Shown in pieces: positions 9,834 through 18,847 of a DNA stretch of 64,000 bases (its first letter is position 1; each line of letters opens with the position of its first letter). The stretch is from Bradyrhizobium sp. Ghvi. GTDB taxonomy: Bacteria > Pseudomonadota > Alphaproteobacteria > Rhizobiales > Xanthobacteraceae. Under the pieces are notes generated by a model, which worked only from the letters and a program-made list of their open reading frames with translations, was not told where the DNA came from and made no database searches. The translations under genes and the position numbers were made by a program. The stretch is taken from NCBI RefSeq assembly GCF_900115265.1, contig NZ_FOVU01000002.1, forward strand, positions 558,001 to 622,000, written 5' to 3'.

Positions 9834-11651
9834 ATGCTTCGTAACATCTGGTCTTCCTCGCGCTTGGCGCGGGTTGGCGTTTTCGGACTTCTCACGGTCA
9901 CCGCAACCGTCATCATCACGACCGATTCGGCCGACGCTCGGCGCTATCGGCGCCATTACACCCATCATCGGGTGCACCGCGACGTCTCCGAGAGCTACAG
10001 CCCGCAATTCGCGTCGATCATCGTCGACGGCAATTCCGGCGCGGTGCTCCAGGCAACCAGCCCCGACGGGCTGCGCCATCCCGCCTCGCTCACCAAGATC
10101 ATGACGCTCTATCTGCTGTTCGAGCGTCTCGAGTCCGGCAAGATGAAGCTCGATACCGAGATGCCGGTGTCCCAACATGCCGCCGACCAGGATCCAACCA
10201 AGCTCAATTTGCGTGCCGGCCAGACCATCCGCGTCGAGGACGCGATCAAGGGTCTCGTCACCCGCTCGGCCAATGACGCGGCCGTGGTGATCGCGGAAGC
10301 GATCGCCGGCGACGAGGACGATTTCGCCGCGATGATGACGCGCAAGGCGCGCGCCCTCGGCATGTCCAAGACCGTCTATCGCAACGCCAACGGCCTTCCC
10401 AATGACGAGCAGGTCACCACCGCGCGCGACCAGGCGACGCTCGGCCGCGCCATCCAGGAGCGCTTCCCGCGCTACTATCGTTATTTCTCGACCACCACGT
10501 TCAACTGGCGTGGAGAGTCGATCCGTAATCACAATCACCTGCTCGGCAGCGTCGAGGGCGTGGACGGCATCAAGACCGGCTACACCCGCGCTTCCGGTTT
10601 CAATCTCGTGACCTCGATACGCCGCGGCAACCGCCATCTGATCGGTGTGGTGCTGGGCGGCCGGAGCGGCGGCTCGCGTGACGCCATCATGCGCAACCTG
10701 CTTGCGGAGAACCTCGACAAGGGCGCAACCACCCACACCGTTGCCGCAGTGACCGAGCGCAACAGCGCTGACGCCAGCACCGACTTGGCCGATGCTTCTG
10801 AGGCCCCTGCTCGCCCCGTGCCCCCGGTTCAGGTCGCAGCCGCTCCTGCCCCCGAGGCAGCCGCGCCGCGTCCCTCTCGTCTGGCGACGCTTGCCGCTGC
10901 GACCGCCGCGATGCCGCCGATGCAGCCCAGGCCAGAAGCCAAAACCACGGAATCCAAGACTGAGCCCGCGCCGCTCACCAACGGCGTAATCGCCAGCCAG
11001 CCGCTCTCCCTCATCCCGGGTTCGTCCGAGCCGATGAAGCCCGTTCGGGTCAAGACGGTTCAAGTCAAGGCTGGTGCGGTGAAGGTGGCGTCCGCCGCCC
11101 CGACGCAGGCTGCGCCGCAAGTCACCAATACGATTTCGCCCCGTCCCGACGTCGCGGAGACGTCCGGCGCTGTCGTTGCAAGGGCCGACATCATGAACAA
11201 GCCGGAGCCGGCCAGGGCCGAGGTTGCCCGGACCGAATTGCCGCAACAGCCGGCGGGCTTCGGCACCGGTAACGGCATCCTCGGCGTGCTGCCGGCGGTC
11301 ACCGCCGCTGCACCGTCGCCGGCCCCGGTCGCCAAGCTGGCCTCCGCCGATCCGGCCCCGCAACCGATCCAGATGAGCGCCACCACCAAACCGGCCGTCA
11401 CCCATAGCGGTTGGATCGTTCAGGTTGGCGCGCTCGAGAGCGAGAGCGAAGCGCAGCAGCGCATTGAAGCGGCCCGCAGTTCGGCCCACGGCCTGCTCAG
11501 CAAGGCCGATCCGTTCACCGAACCTGTCGTCGCCAGGGATAATCGCAAGCTCTACCGCGCCCGCTTCGCCGGGCTCGAGCGGGACCAGGCCGAAGCGGTG
11601 TGTCGGACGCTGAAGCGCGCCGACATTTCCTGCATGACTGTTCGTAACTGA
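9834..11651 (+). CDS. D-alanyl-D-alanine carboxypeptidase with C-terminal SPOR domain
   Basis: A 605-residue penicillin-binding protein 5-type DD-carboxypeptidase, which trims the terminal D-Ala of peptidoglycan pentapeptides in the periplasm. It has an N-terminal signal segment (ending near DSADA) and the three serine-peptidase motifs: SLTK (about residue 85), SAN (about 145) and KTG (about 247). A long Ala/Pro-rich linker (about residues 300-510) leads to a SPOR domain (from SGWIVQVGALESESEAQQRI) that binds denuded glycan at division sites. The length is as usual for rhizobial SPOR-bearing homologues. The start at 9834 follows GGGGACGGGG. An intrinsic terminator lies 23 bases past the stop. 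Confidence 0.95.
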   Translation: MLRNIWSSSRLARVGVFGLLTVTATVIITTDSADARRYRRHYTHHRVHRDVSESYSPQFASIIVDGNSGAVLQATSPDGLRHPASLTKIMTLYLLFERLESGKMKLDTEMPVSQHAADQDPTKLNLRAGQTIRVEDAIKGLVTRSANDAAVVIAEAIAGDEDDFAAMMTRKARALGMSKTVYRNANGLPNDEQVTTARDQATLGRAIQERFPRYYRYFSTTTFNWRGESIRNHNHLLGSVEGVDGIKTGYTRASGFNLVTSIRRGNRHLIGVVLGGRSGGSRDAIMRNLLAENLDKGATTHTVAAVTERNSADASTDLADASEAPARPVPPVQVAAAPAPEAAAPRPSRLATLAAATAAMPPMQPRPEAKTTESKTEPAPLTNGVIASQPLSLIPGSSEPMKPVRVKTVQVKAGAVKVASAAPTQAAPQVTNTISPRPDVAETSGAVVARADIMNKPEPARAEVARTELPQQPAGFGTGNGILGVLPAVTAAAPSPAPVAKLASADPAPQPIQMSATTKPAVTHSGWIVQVGALESESEAQQRIEAARSSAHGLLSKADPFTEPVVARDNRKLYRARFAGLERDQAEAVCRTLKRADISCMTVRN

Positions 11652-11673
11652 TCTCTCTACCCCTCCCCAACAG

Positions 11674-11703
11674 AATGCCCGTGCCTTGCGCGGGCATTTT
11701 TGT
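11674..11703 (+). terminator. intrinsic terminator of the DD-carboxypeptidase gene
   Basis: A stem AATGCCCG / CGGGCATT with a six- to eight-base loop, followed by TTTTTGTTTT, 23 bases after the stop codon. Confidence 0.88.
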
Positions 11704-11875
11704 TTTGGGGGTGCGGTGGTGCCGGAAGCTGTTCCGCGACAACCTCTCGTCAAGAATTTACGGTTAAGACTTTGCTCAAGGGATCGACCACGCCGACAAT
11801 GGCGGGCATCGAGGCGACGGCAAACAGAGTAAGCGGAGCTTACGCGGTACGGGCGTTTGTGGCGTGGTGCCGGAG

Positions 11876-12601
11876 TTAGCCGTTATGCGTACGAAGCAGA
11901 GTATCCTTGGCCTCGTTTACACGGGCAGCGAGGTACGTCGACCCCCCTTGGTCGGGATGCAGTTTCTTCATGAGGGACTTGTGCGCCCGGCTGATGTCGT
12001 CGCGCCCCGCTCCCGGCTGCAGGCCAAGGATCTGATAGGCTTCCTCCGTCGTCATTTTGCCGCTCGCCGCCGTGCGGCGCTGCCCCCCTGCCGCATCGCC
12101 CTGCGCGTTCTGACGCCAAGCGGGAAACCGGCCGTCCAGATAGCTTTCAAGTAAGGCCACGCTCTCGGCATCGAATGCCGGGACCATCGCCAGCAGGCCT
12201 GCAAGATTGAACTCATCGAGACTGCGCCCGGCGTAAGGCCCGGCGACGATCTGGCCCGAGAGCTGGCCGGATCCGTGATCGAGCCGCATGTCCAGAAATT
12301 GCGAGCGCACGCGCGAGCTCTGGCCGGATGGGCGTGTTGCACCGCCGCCGAATAGACCGCCCATATTACCGAAGCCCGCATTGGCCAGCGGCGTCCAGCC
12401 GAGCAGCCCGGCGCCGAAGATCCCGAGCGGAATCGCCACCGCCAGCTCGCCCCTCAAGCCGGTGAAGGCCGCCACTGCGAGCGCGACCACGCCGCCGCCG
12501 ACCTTGATGGCGCGCGCCAGCACCGCCGGATTCGCGGCGCGGAACATCTGGAGCAATAGATAGAGTGTGATAACGGCGACAACGCCGGCGATCAGAGTCA
12601 T
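11876..12601 (-). CDS. membrane-anchored DnaJ-domain protein
   Basis: A 241-residue protein with an N-terminal membrane helix (MTLIAGVVAVITLYLLLQMF), a second hydrophobic section (about residues 34-70) and a C-terminal J domain (TEEAYQILGLQPGAGRDDI) containing the HPD motif (KKLHPDQGGS). J domains stimulate the DnaK ATPase. The topology, with membrane anchor first and J domain last, resembles Tim14/DjlC-type proteins rather than classical DnaJ, as there is no Gly/Phe or zinc-finger region. A VWA-domain gene lies upstream on the same strand; the pair may form a small operon. Confidence 0.88.
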   Translation of the reverse strand: MTLIAGVVAVITLYLLLQMFRAANPAVLARAIKVGGGVVALAVAAFTGLRGELAVAIPLGIFGAGLLGWTPLANAGFGNMGGLFGGGATRPSGQSSRVRSQFLDMRLDHGSGQLSGQIVAGPYAGRSLDEFNLAGLLAMVPAFDAESVALLESYLDGRFPAWRQNAQGDAAGGQRRTAASGKMTTEEAYQILGLQPGAGRDDISRAHKSLMKKLHPDQGGSTYLAARVNEAKDTLLRTHNG

Positions 12602-12684
12602 GGCAGGAATATAGCCGCCCTTCCGGCAAAATGCATGGCGTCCGCCTCCGCCGCGGGCTGCGGCGACTTAAGGCTGCTACTTCG

Positions 12685-13440
12685 CTACTTCATCTGTCCA
12701 ATCAGCTGCGCCGCGGCGCCCGCCGTCTTCGCCAGTCTCAACAGCGCCTCGCGGCCCCCGGCAGCGTAGGCGGCAGCAGCCCGCAACAGATCGCGCAGCT
12801 GCGCTGCCGCGCCCGGATCGAACCGGCACCAGGCGCCGCCGGTCAGACGCGCGATCTCCCTAAACGTCTGCTCGGCGCGCGCATCATGGCCCTCCTGGAA
12901 CAGGAACACCGGCACTTTCAACATGCCGAGCTCGCCGGCCTTGGCGCAGAGCGCGTCGATCTTTTCCTCCATAGCGTCGCCAACGAAGACCACCGCGCGC
13001 ACGCCCGATGAAACGGCCTCACGCCGCGCATCGGTCAGCACCCTGCCGATCTGCGTGTCGCCGCCACGGCAATCGATCTTGCTCATCAGCGCCGCAAGCT
13101 TGCCGCTGTCAGAAATCCATCCGGTGGCACGGCACTCGTTGTAGCCGCGATAATAGACGAGCCTGATATCGAGGCTTCCGAGCGCCGCAGCCTCGCGAAA
13201 CATCTCGGCCTGAAGCGCACAGGCCATGTCCCAGGTCGGTTGCCGACTCATCGTCGCATCCAGCGCGAAGATGAGGCGGCCCTTCGCGCCGGGCGCGTGC
13301 GGCGACAGCGCACGCGCCTTGGCGACGAAGGCCGCGACGTCCGCCGAGCTCGACGTCTTTTCCTGCGGCAACGCGGCGTCGCTTTCGGACCTCGCCGACA
13401 CGGCATCACTATCGCGCGGTTTGATGGGATCGCCGGGCAT
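12685..13440 (-). CDS. VWA-domain protein
   Basis: A 251-residue soluble protein. A von Willebrand A-like fold is indicated by GRLIFALDATMSRQPTWDMA (MIDAS DxTxS), a Gly/Asp segment (CRGGDTQIGRVL) and VRAVVFVGDAMEE. No signal peptide is seen, so it is probably cytosolic. It sits 83 bases upstream of the membrane J-domain gene on the same strand; physical adjacency suggests joint action, possibly a chaperone or metal-dependent assembly task (inference). The last 50 residues are Ala-rich and helical. The exact function is unknown. Confidence 0.8.
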   Translation of the reverse strand: MPGDPIKPRDSDAVSARSESDAALPQEKTSSSADVAAFVAKARALSPHAPGAKGRLIFALDATMSRQPTWDMACALQAEMFREAAALGSLDIRLVYYRGYNECRATGWISDSGKLAALMSKIDCRGGDTQIGRVLTDARREAVSSGVRAVVFVGDAMEEKIDALCAKAGELGMLKVPVFLFQEGHDARAEQTFREIARLTGGAWCRFDPGAAAQLRDLLRAAAAYAAGGREALLRLAKTAGAAAQLIGQMK

Positions 13441-13591
13441 CTGAGGTCACATTTGGTCTCACGCCCCCAATGTGGATAGCGTGCCCTTCCCGGTCAATGC
13501 GCAAAGCCTCCGCGGGCGGCAGCCGGCGGAGGCTTTGAAGTCTTCTATGGCCGAATGCGTCAGCGCTTTTTCGGAGCAATTCGTCTTCGGA

Positions 13592-14452
13592 TCAACTCTT
13601 GGCAGGCGCCATCAGGGCAACCGGACCGGGCTCGAGGATCTTGGGCGGAGCCGAATGGGTGTCGACCGGCGCGATGGCGCTGTCAGTGTCGCTCAGGAAT
13701 TTATCGAGCATGCCCTGGATCGAGTTCTTGGCGTCGTCCGGGCCGGTGTCGCGCATATCGTTGTGCTGAAAGTCCGTCTTCACGACCTGAATACCGGCCT
13801 TCTCGCATTCCTCGTCAGTGGGGAGGACACCGGGATCGGTCTTGAACTGCGGATCATGAGAACGGAACGACAGGATCTTGAACTTGCCGGCGGTCACGAA
13901 CGGCACGCGGAGATTATCCAGCGTCACGACCTTCTTGACCTCATCCGGATACTGCTTGGCGAAATACATTGTGATGTCGCCGCCCATGGAATGGCCGACC
14001 ATCGTCACCCGGCTGTAATCCGCGTTGGGTTGAACCTTCCTCATTTCCTGCATTGCAAGATGAATGTTGGCGACGCCACGCAGGATCTGGGGCAGGCGGC
14101 CGACATAAAGCTCCCCAGGCTTGGTCACCATCGGCGGATCGGTCGGCAGATCATGCTGCGGGCTGACCACGAGATAACCGCGCGCCGCAAAGACGTTGGC
14201 CAGGAAGCCGTACTCGGTGTTCTTGACGGTATTGCCGTGATTGATGACGGCGACCGGCAGCGTGATCATGCCGGCATCGGCCTGCATTTCCTTGTCGCGA
14301 CGAACCGCGATGTCGACAGGCACGGGACGATTGTCGCGCGAAGCGTCATAGAAAGTGATGGTCTCGTGCTTGATGGCCCACTTGCTCGCCGTGAAATAGG
14401 CGACACCGCAAAGGGCTCCGACAGAAACCAGAACGGCAATTCCACGCTTCAT
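13592..14452 (-). CDS. periplasmic or membrane-tethered alpha/beta hydrolase
   Basis: A 286-residue serine hydrolase. It has an N-terminal signal/anchor (MKRGIAVLVSVGALCGVAYF), an oxyanion-loop region (LPVAVINHGNTVKNTEYGFL), and the nucleophile elbow GHSMGG within RVTMVGHSMGGDI. An acid residue candidate lies in LDNLRVPF, and the catalytic His may be in the DTHS segment or FQHNDMRD. Similar proteins are annotated as dienelactone-hydrolase-like or platelet-activating-factor acetylhydrolase-like; the substrate is not evident. A GAGGA ribosome binding site precedes the start, and a short perfect hairpin sits just upstream of it. Confidence 0.8.
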   Translation of the reverse strand: MKRGIAVLVSVGALCGVAYFTASKWAIKHETITFYDASRDNRPVPVDIAVRRDKEMQADAGMITLPVAVINHGNTVKNTEYGFLANVFAARGYLVVSPQHDLPTDPPMVTKPGELYVGRLPQILRGVANIHLAMQEMRKVQPNADYSRVTMVGHSMGGDITMYFAKQYPDEVKKVVTLDNLRVPFVTAGKFKILSFRSHDPQFKTDPGVLPTDEECEKAGIQVVKTDFQHNDMRDTGPDDAKNSIQGMLDKFLSDTDSAIAPVDTHSAPPKILEPGPVALMAPAKS

Positions 14453-14466
14453 TTTCGTCCTCAGCC

Positions 14467-14484
14467 TCAGGCCTTGCGGCCTGA
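14467..14484 (-). other. hairpin in the 5' leader of the hydrolase gene
   Basis: A perfect stem TCAGGCC / GGCCTGA with a TTGC loop, 15 bases upstream of the hydrolase start codon and just before its ribosome binding site. It has no U-tract, so it is not a terminator; it could affect translation or mRNA stability. The remainder of the gap to 14789 shows no credible gene. Confidence 0.45.
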
Positions 14485-14789
14485 TCCCTGTTGAAAATCG
14501 TGTTGTTCGAGGAGCTCTTCGGCCCCTTCGCGCCTATTCCCTAATATATGTCACAGGCGCGTGACAGGAAGGCTAAATATTGTGATCCGACAGCCCTTTC
14601 ATTGTGCGGCGCACACGTTTCGGGAGCACCCTGCTCTGATACCGCTACATCCGGATGCAGGGCACCATCCGACGCAACCCGTCATGTTCAGCTTCTTTTT
14701 CACGGTGAATGTTTGGTGAAAACGACTTCGGGTGCGCTCGGTTCCACAGGAACCCGCCACCATGAACGACCAGATTAGCGACGTACTGG

Positions 14790-15713
14790 CTAGGCGCCGA
14801 GGATGTCGTGAACCTCGAGCGGCTTATCCACCTGGCTGAACCACTCGGCGCGATTTGCCGCACGCCGCCGGCCGCGCTCGTCGAGCGGCAGCTTGAGCTG
14901 ACGAAGCAGGTTCGTCACCTCTTCGCGCGCAGTGAGATGACCGAGATTGGGCCGCATCCCGAGCGTGGCCTCGTCGATCTCGTCAAGGGCCGTCAGGCCG
15001 CGCGGGAAGAACTCGCGGTAAACGACGCGTTCGGCGAAGCCGTCGACGTAGCGAAAGCCGAGCCGGAGCGACAGATCCTTCAGCCCCTCGGCAACGAGCT
15101 GCTTGTTGCGGGAGCCGAGCATCGACAGGCGGTTGCGTACGACGATCCAGTCGGTGGTCGAGCCGTCGAGCTGGCGGCGTTTCCGCCTGACGTCGCGCAC
15201 CATCTCCGCGTAATGGCTCTCGCCCGTCACGGCGTAGTTGGCGGGATCGACGGTGCCGAGCACATCGAAATCGAGGAAGCTGTCATTGATCGGCGTGACG
15301 AGCGTGTCGGCCATCGAATGGGCCAGCCGCATCAGATAGCTGTCGGTGCCGGGAGTATCGATCACGATGAAGTCGAAGCTGCTCTCGACCGCCGAGACTG
15401 CCTCCATAAACTGCTGGAACTCGGAATTCTCGTTCTCGGCGATCTGCATGGTCTCGCCGAGCTTGATGCAGCGATGCACCGGCAGTTCGAGATCGAGCTT
15501 GGTGCGGCGCGCCCAAGCGGAACGGTTGTTGATGTAGCGGGTGAAGCTCTGCTGGCGGCAGTCGAGATCGATGGTGGCGACGCGCTGGCCGGCCTTCAGG
15601 AGCGCGACCGCAATGTGCAGAGCGGTAGTCGATTTGCCGGAGCCGCCCTTCTCATTGCCGAGCACAACGACGTGCGCCGAGCCGGATTGGCTTTGGCTGG
15701 CCTGCACAAGCAT
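14790..15713 (-). CDS. mipZ: division plane positioning ATPase MipZ
   Basis: A ParA/MinD-family P-loop ATPase of about 307 residues that forms a gradient from the poles and keeps FtsZ at midcell in alphaproteobacteria. It carries the deviant Walker A KGGSGKST (HVVVLGNEKGGSGKSTTALH), the RQQSFTRYINNR stretch typical of MipZ, and the switch region FIVIDTPGTDSYL. The preferred start is the ATG of MLVQASQSQSGS (15713); an ATG five codons upstream (15728) is possible. No parB is adjacent. The identity rests on the strongly conserved MipZ-specific N-terminal half. Confidence 0.95.
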   Translation of the reverse strand: MLVQASQSQSGSAHVVVLGNEKGGSGKSTTALHIAVALLKAGQRVATIDLDCRQQSFTRYINNRSAWARRTKLDLELPVHRCIKLGETMQIAENENSEFQQFMEAVSAVESSFDFIVIDTPGTDSYLMRLAHSMADTLVTPINDSFLDFDVLGTVDPANYAVTGESHYAEMVRDVRRKRRQLDGSTTDWIVVRNRLSMLGSRNKQLVAEGLKDLSLRLGFRYVDGFAERVVYREFFPRGLTALDEIDEATLGMRPNLGHLTAREEVTNLLRQLKLPLDERGRRRAANRAEWFSQVDKPLEVHDILGA

Positions 15714-15973
15714 GGCAATCCTCAACACCCCTGAACAATATCTTCGAGTCGACGGCGTCTTCGGTCAAGTGAAATGCGTGACAGGATGACGAAATCACAG
15801 TGCGCCAATAGGTCTTGATGAATCGTTCGCCGTGTCGCGTCTGTGATCCAGCCCACAACGGCGCGACTTGCTCGCTGCAGATGATTCTGTGCCTGACGTC
15901 GATGCATGGCGTCCACGAGCGTCGCTTGTTAAGGTTAGCCGGCCGCGCCCGCTCCCAACCTTTCCGAGTCCTG

Positions 15974-16824
15974 ATGTCAGCAAGTCCTTTGATCGCCCGC
16001 ACGGTGCCCGCCTTGCGACGAGCCGTCGACAGCCTTGCAAGCGAAAGGCCACGATCGCGCTGGTTCCGACCATGGGGGCACTCCATGACGGCCATGTGTC
16101 GCTGGTGCGCCTCGCCAGGCAGCGCGCGAGTCGCGTCGTGGTCTCGATCTTTGTCAACCCAACCCAGTTCGCCCCATCAGAGGATTTCGGCGCCTATCCG
16201 CGGACCTGGAAGTCCGACATCGCCAAGCTCGCGGCGGAGGACGTCGACATCGTCTGGCACCCCGGTGTAGAGGTGATGTATCCGGAAGGCTTTGCGACGC
16301 GCATCGTCCCGGAAGGACCGGCGCTGGCCGGCCTCGAGGACCGCTTCCGGCCGCACTTCTTCGGCGGGGTCGCAACCGTCGTGGGCAAGCTGTTCACGCA
16401 ATGCCGGCCCGATGTCGCAATCTTCGGCGAGAAGGACTTCCAACAGCTTCGCGTGGTGACGCAGATGGCACGCGACCTCGATCTCGGCGTGAAGGTGATC
16501 GGCTCCCGCACCGTGCGGGAGCGCGATGGCCTCGCGATGTCCTCGCGGAATGTCTACCTCTCGGTCGAGGAGCGCCAGACTGCCACCACCCTGTACCGCG
16601 CCATGAAGGACAGCGCTCGCCGGATCCAGGCCGGCGAAGCCGTTGCGAGCGCGATGGCCCACGGCGCCAAGACGATCACGGCGGCCGGCTTCGCGCTCGA
16701 CTATTTCGAACTCCGCCATGCCGACACGTTGGCGCCGGTCACCTCGCGCAAGGACGGGCCGTTGCGGATTCTGGTCGCGGCCAAGCTTGGCACGACGCGG
16801 TTGATCGACAATATCGCGGTCTAG
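15974..16824 (+). CDS. panC: pantothenate synthetase PanC, 5' end apparently frameshifted
   Basis: PanC condenses pantoate and beta-alanine with ATP in the cytosol. The body is clear: [17 protein letters not shown] with the HxGH-type site, [25 protein letters not shown] and [14 protein letters not shown]. The expected N-terminus ([20 protein letters not shown]) is encoded from ATG 15974, but in a different frame. The two frames join at 16037-16038, where one base is missing between the Leu codon and AAG-CGA-AAG. Adding one base gives 283 residues, the normal PanC length. As written, the body frame is open only from an ATG at 15868 with an unrelated 57-residue leader. It may be a real deletion or a sequence error. 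The stop abuts that of the convergent DUF1489 gene. Confidence 0.85.
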
Positions 16825-17265
16825 CTACAGCAGACCGAGATCGCGCAGCTCGCGCCGCATTGGCTCCGGCATAGCCGCGATGGTGCCTGCGGCGGACTTG
16901 CCGATATCGGGCGGTACGGAATCATCGGTGAGATAGCGCCAGCCCTGGAACGGGCGCATCGGCCGCGGCGACACCGAGATCACCTTCGGCTGCATCACGA
17001 TTCGACAGCGACCGATGCCGTCCTTGTCGCGGAACGGCTCGATGCCGATGATCTTCTCGCGCGCGGCGATCTCGCCCTTGATGACCCAATAGAGCGAACC
17101 GCCCGCCAGAATCTCGGCGTCGCGCTTGGGCACCATGCGGGTGATGTGGATGTGGTGTTGCGGCAGGCCCTTTTTCTTGGCCGTCTGCATCCGTTCGGCG
17201 ATCCACTCCTTCAATTCCTTGACGGAGTCGCAGCCGACGGCAAGCTTGATCAAATGGAGTGGCAT
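16825..17265 (-). CDS. DUF1489 family protein
   Basis: A 146-residue protein starting MPLHLIKLAVGCDSVKELKE and containing HHIHITRMVPKRDAEI, GSLYWVIKGEI and PFQGWRYL, matching the conserved alphaproteobacterial DUF1489 family. It is probably cytosolic; the function is unknown. Its stop codon directly abuts that of panC, with no intergenic base, so there is no room for a terminator and the two transcripts must overlap. Confidence 0.88.
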   Translation of the reverse strand: MPLHLIKLAVGCDSVKELKEWIAERMQTAKKKGLPQHHIHITRMVPKRDAEILAGGSLYWVIKGEIAAREKIIGIEPFRDKDGIGRCRIVMQPKVISVSPRPMRPFQGWRYLTDDSVPPDIGKSAAGTIAAMPEPMRRELRDLGLL

Positions 17266-17307
17266 GGCCCAGCATTAGCGGGCCGGCCACAGGTTTTCAA
17301 AGCCGAA

Positions 17308-18294
17308 CTAGTTGTTATCCGCAGCCGCGGGAGCCACGGCCGGCGGCGGCGCCAGCGGAACCGGCGCGGCGGGTGCTGCGCGCGCAGCCTTCGGCGCGGG
17401 CGGCTTCTTCGCAGCCGGGGCCGCAGACGGGGCAGCCTGAGCTGTAGCTGGGGCACGTAGCGCCGGCCCTGCCGCCGCACTGGCGGGTGCCTGGCGCGTA
17501 GCAGCCGTAGGCGGCTCCGGATTCATAATGCTCACCGGCGGGGTCGACGAGGCGCTCGGGAACTCTGCATTGGTCGGCTTGCCCGTCGGCATAGACGGCG
17601 GCAACGCGGCGATCGGATTAGGCGGCAACGCGCCCGGCGCCGCAGCAGGCGCGCTCCAAGTCGGCGCGTAGCGCGCGACCAGCTGATCATAGAGATGGGT
17701 ATCCATGTTGGCAGCGACCTGCTGCTGATCGGTCAGCGAGCGGAACGCGGCGCAATCGAACTGGGTACAGCCGTCGCGCGCAACCAGCACCTGAGCGACG
17801 AGACCATAGCGATCACGCTCCAGCGCCTTGCGCAGCACCTTCATCTCGAGCGTCAGGCCCTTCTCGGCGGATGCGGCGTCGCCGAGTGCGGTCAGCCGAT
17901 CGAGCCGCGCAGCAGTGTAGGCGACAGCCGCAGCCGCCGCGTCCGGCGCACCGAACAGCGCCTTCTCGCAGCCGATGGCCACGGCATCGCCGGCGAGATC
18001 ATCGAGGCAGGCCAGTGCCGGCAGCGTCGCGGTCACCGTGGCTTGGGTGCGGGCTTCCGCAGTGGAGGTTTCGTGCCCCAGCGGTCCGTAGACGCGCATG
18101 GTGGCAGCTACGGCGATGCCGATCGAGAGCAGCGTGATGACAGTCAGCGCGCCGTTGGCGACCGATTTCTCGGCGCGCACGAGCGTGATCAGCAGGATCA
18201 AGCCGAAGAAGCCGGCAGCTGCCAACGTCATCCACATCGGAAACGCCGGCGACCGCCAGATTTGGTCGAGCGACGAGGCCCATGCCCAGTTCAT
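17308..18294 (-). CDS. membrane protein with Ala/Pro-rich C-terminus
   Basis: A 328-residue protein of unknown family. It has two N-terminal membrane helices (WMTLAAAGFFGLILLITLV and GALTVITLLSIGIAVAATM, about residues 20-65). A mainly helical extracytoplasmic domain follows (about 90-225) with conserved-looking cysteines (ACLDDLAG, AIGCEKALFG, RDGCTQFDCAAF). The last 100 residues are a low-complexity Ala/Pro tail. The pattern suggests an envelope protein whose tail spans or contacts peptidoglycan (inference). It is 42 bases from the DUF1489 gene on the same strand, though no operon link is proven. Confidence 0.7.
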   Translation of the reverse strand: MNWAWASSLDQIWRSPAFPMWMTLAAAGFFGLILLITLVRAEKSVANGALTVITLLSIGIAVAATMRVYGPLGHETSTAEARTQATVTATLPALACLDDLAGDAVAIGCEKALFGAPDAAAAAVAYTAARLDRLTALGDAASAEKGLTLEMKVLRKALERDRYGLVAQVLVARDGCTQFDCAAFRSLTDQQQVAANMDTHLYDQLVARYAPTWSAPAAAPGALPPNPIAALPPSMPTGKPTNAEFPSASSTPPVSIMNPEPPTAATRQAPASAAAGPALRAPATAQAAPSAAPAAKKPPAPKAARAAPAAPVPLAPPPAVAPAAADNN

Positions 18295-18450
18295 GCGCGA
18301 CGTCCCCTCACGCGAGCCAAGAGCTGATGGTCAAGCGAGCACCGCGAACCGGCAACTGCCCCGGCCGCACCTTGCCGAGGCGAAGCGGGCCTTTTGACGG
18401 CGGGCTGCGTAAATTCGTCCGCGATGTCAGTGGGTGCGGCGGTCAGCGCA

Positions 18451-18642
18451 TTACGAGAGCGCGAGCTGGCTTTCCTTGGCGACCCGCTCGAACGCTTCGG
18501 TGGAGCTCTTGATCCGGTACTGGCAGTCGTCGCCTTCCGTCGGCAGCAGACGAATGACCTCGTATGAGCCACTCGCAGCCGGACGCGCGACGTTGCTGGC
18601 CGTGAACAATACGCGCGATCCCACGGGGAATTTATGCTTCAA
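18451..18642 (-). CDS. conserved small protein, 63 aa
   Basis: A short basic protein, MKHKFPVGSRVLFTASNVAR followed by SYEVIRLLPTEGDDCQYRIK and SSTEAFERVAKESQL. The pattern (V-G-S-x-V, then Y-E-V-x-x-L-L-P-x-E, then Y-R-I-K-S) resembles small beta-barrel proteins of rhizobia annotated as hypothetical. It is probably a real gene because the composition is protein-like and it ends cleanly. The function is unknown. Confidence 0.65.
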   Translation of the reverse strand: MKHKFPVGSRVLFTASNVARPAASGSYEVIRLLPTEGDDCQYRIKSSTEAFERVAKESQLALS

Positions 18643-18847
18643 CGCCCATCTCCATCACTCAAACAGCGCCGGCCGTGCCCAGGGTCCCCACTGCGACGGA
18701 CCGGCTGAAACCCGGCGTGACCTATAGCACGCGATGCGGCGTTTTGGCCAGCAGTATGCGGGCCCGGCAAATGCGCCAATCCCGCAACGTTTTCAGGGTG
18801 ATAGACAGGGAACCCGGGGTCCCGTGATACCGCCGGAACGGCCCGGC

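Noticed and set aside
9807..11753. 648-codon open frame antisense to the DD-carboxypeptidase gene
   Set aside because: The sense gene carries all three catalytic motifs and a SPOR domain; the antisense frame runs through the terminator and has no recognisable domain.
14548..14778. 76-codon plus-strand frame between the hydrolase and mipZ
   Set aside because: Composition is not protein-like, there is no ribosome binding site, and overlapping frames of similar length exist on the other strand.
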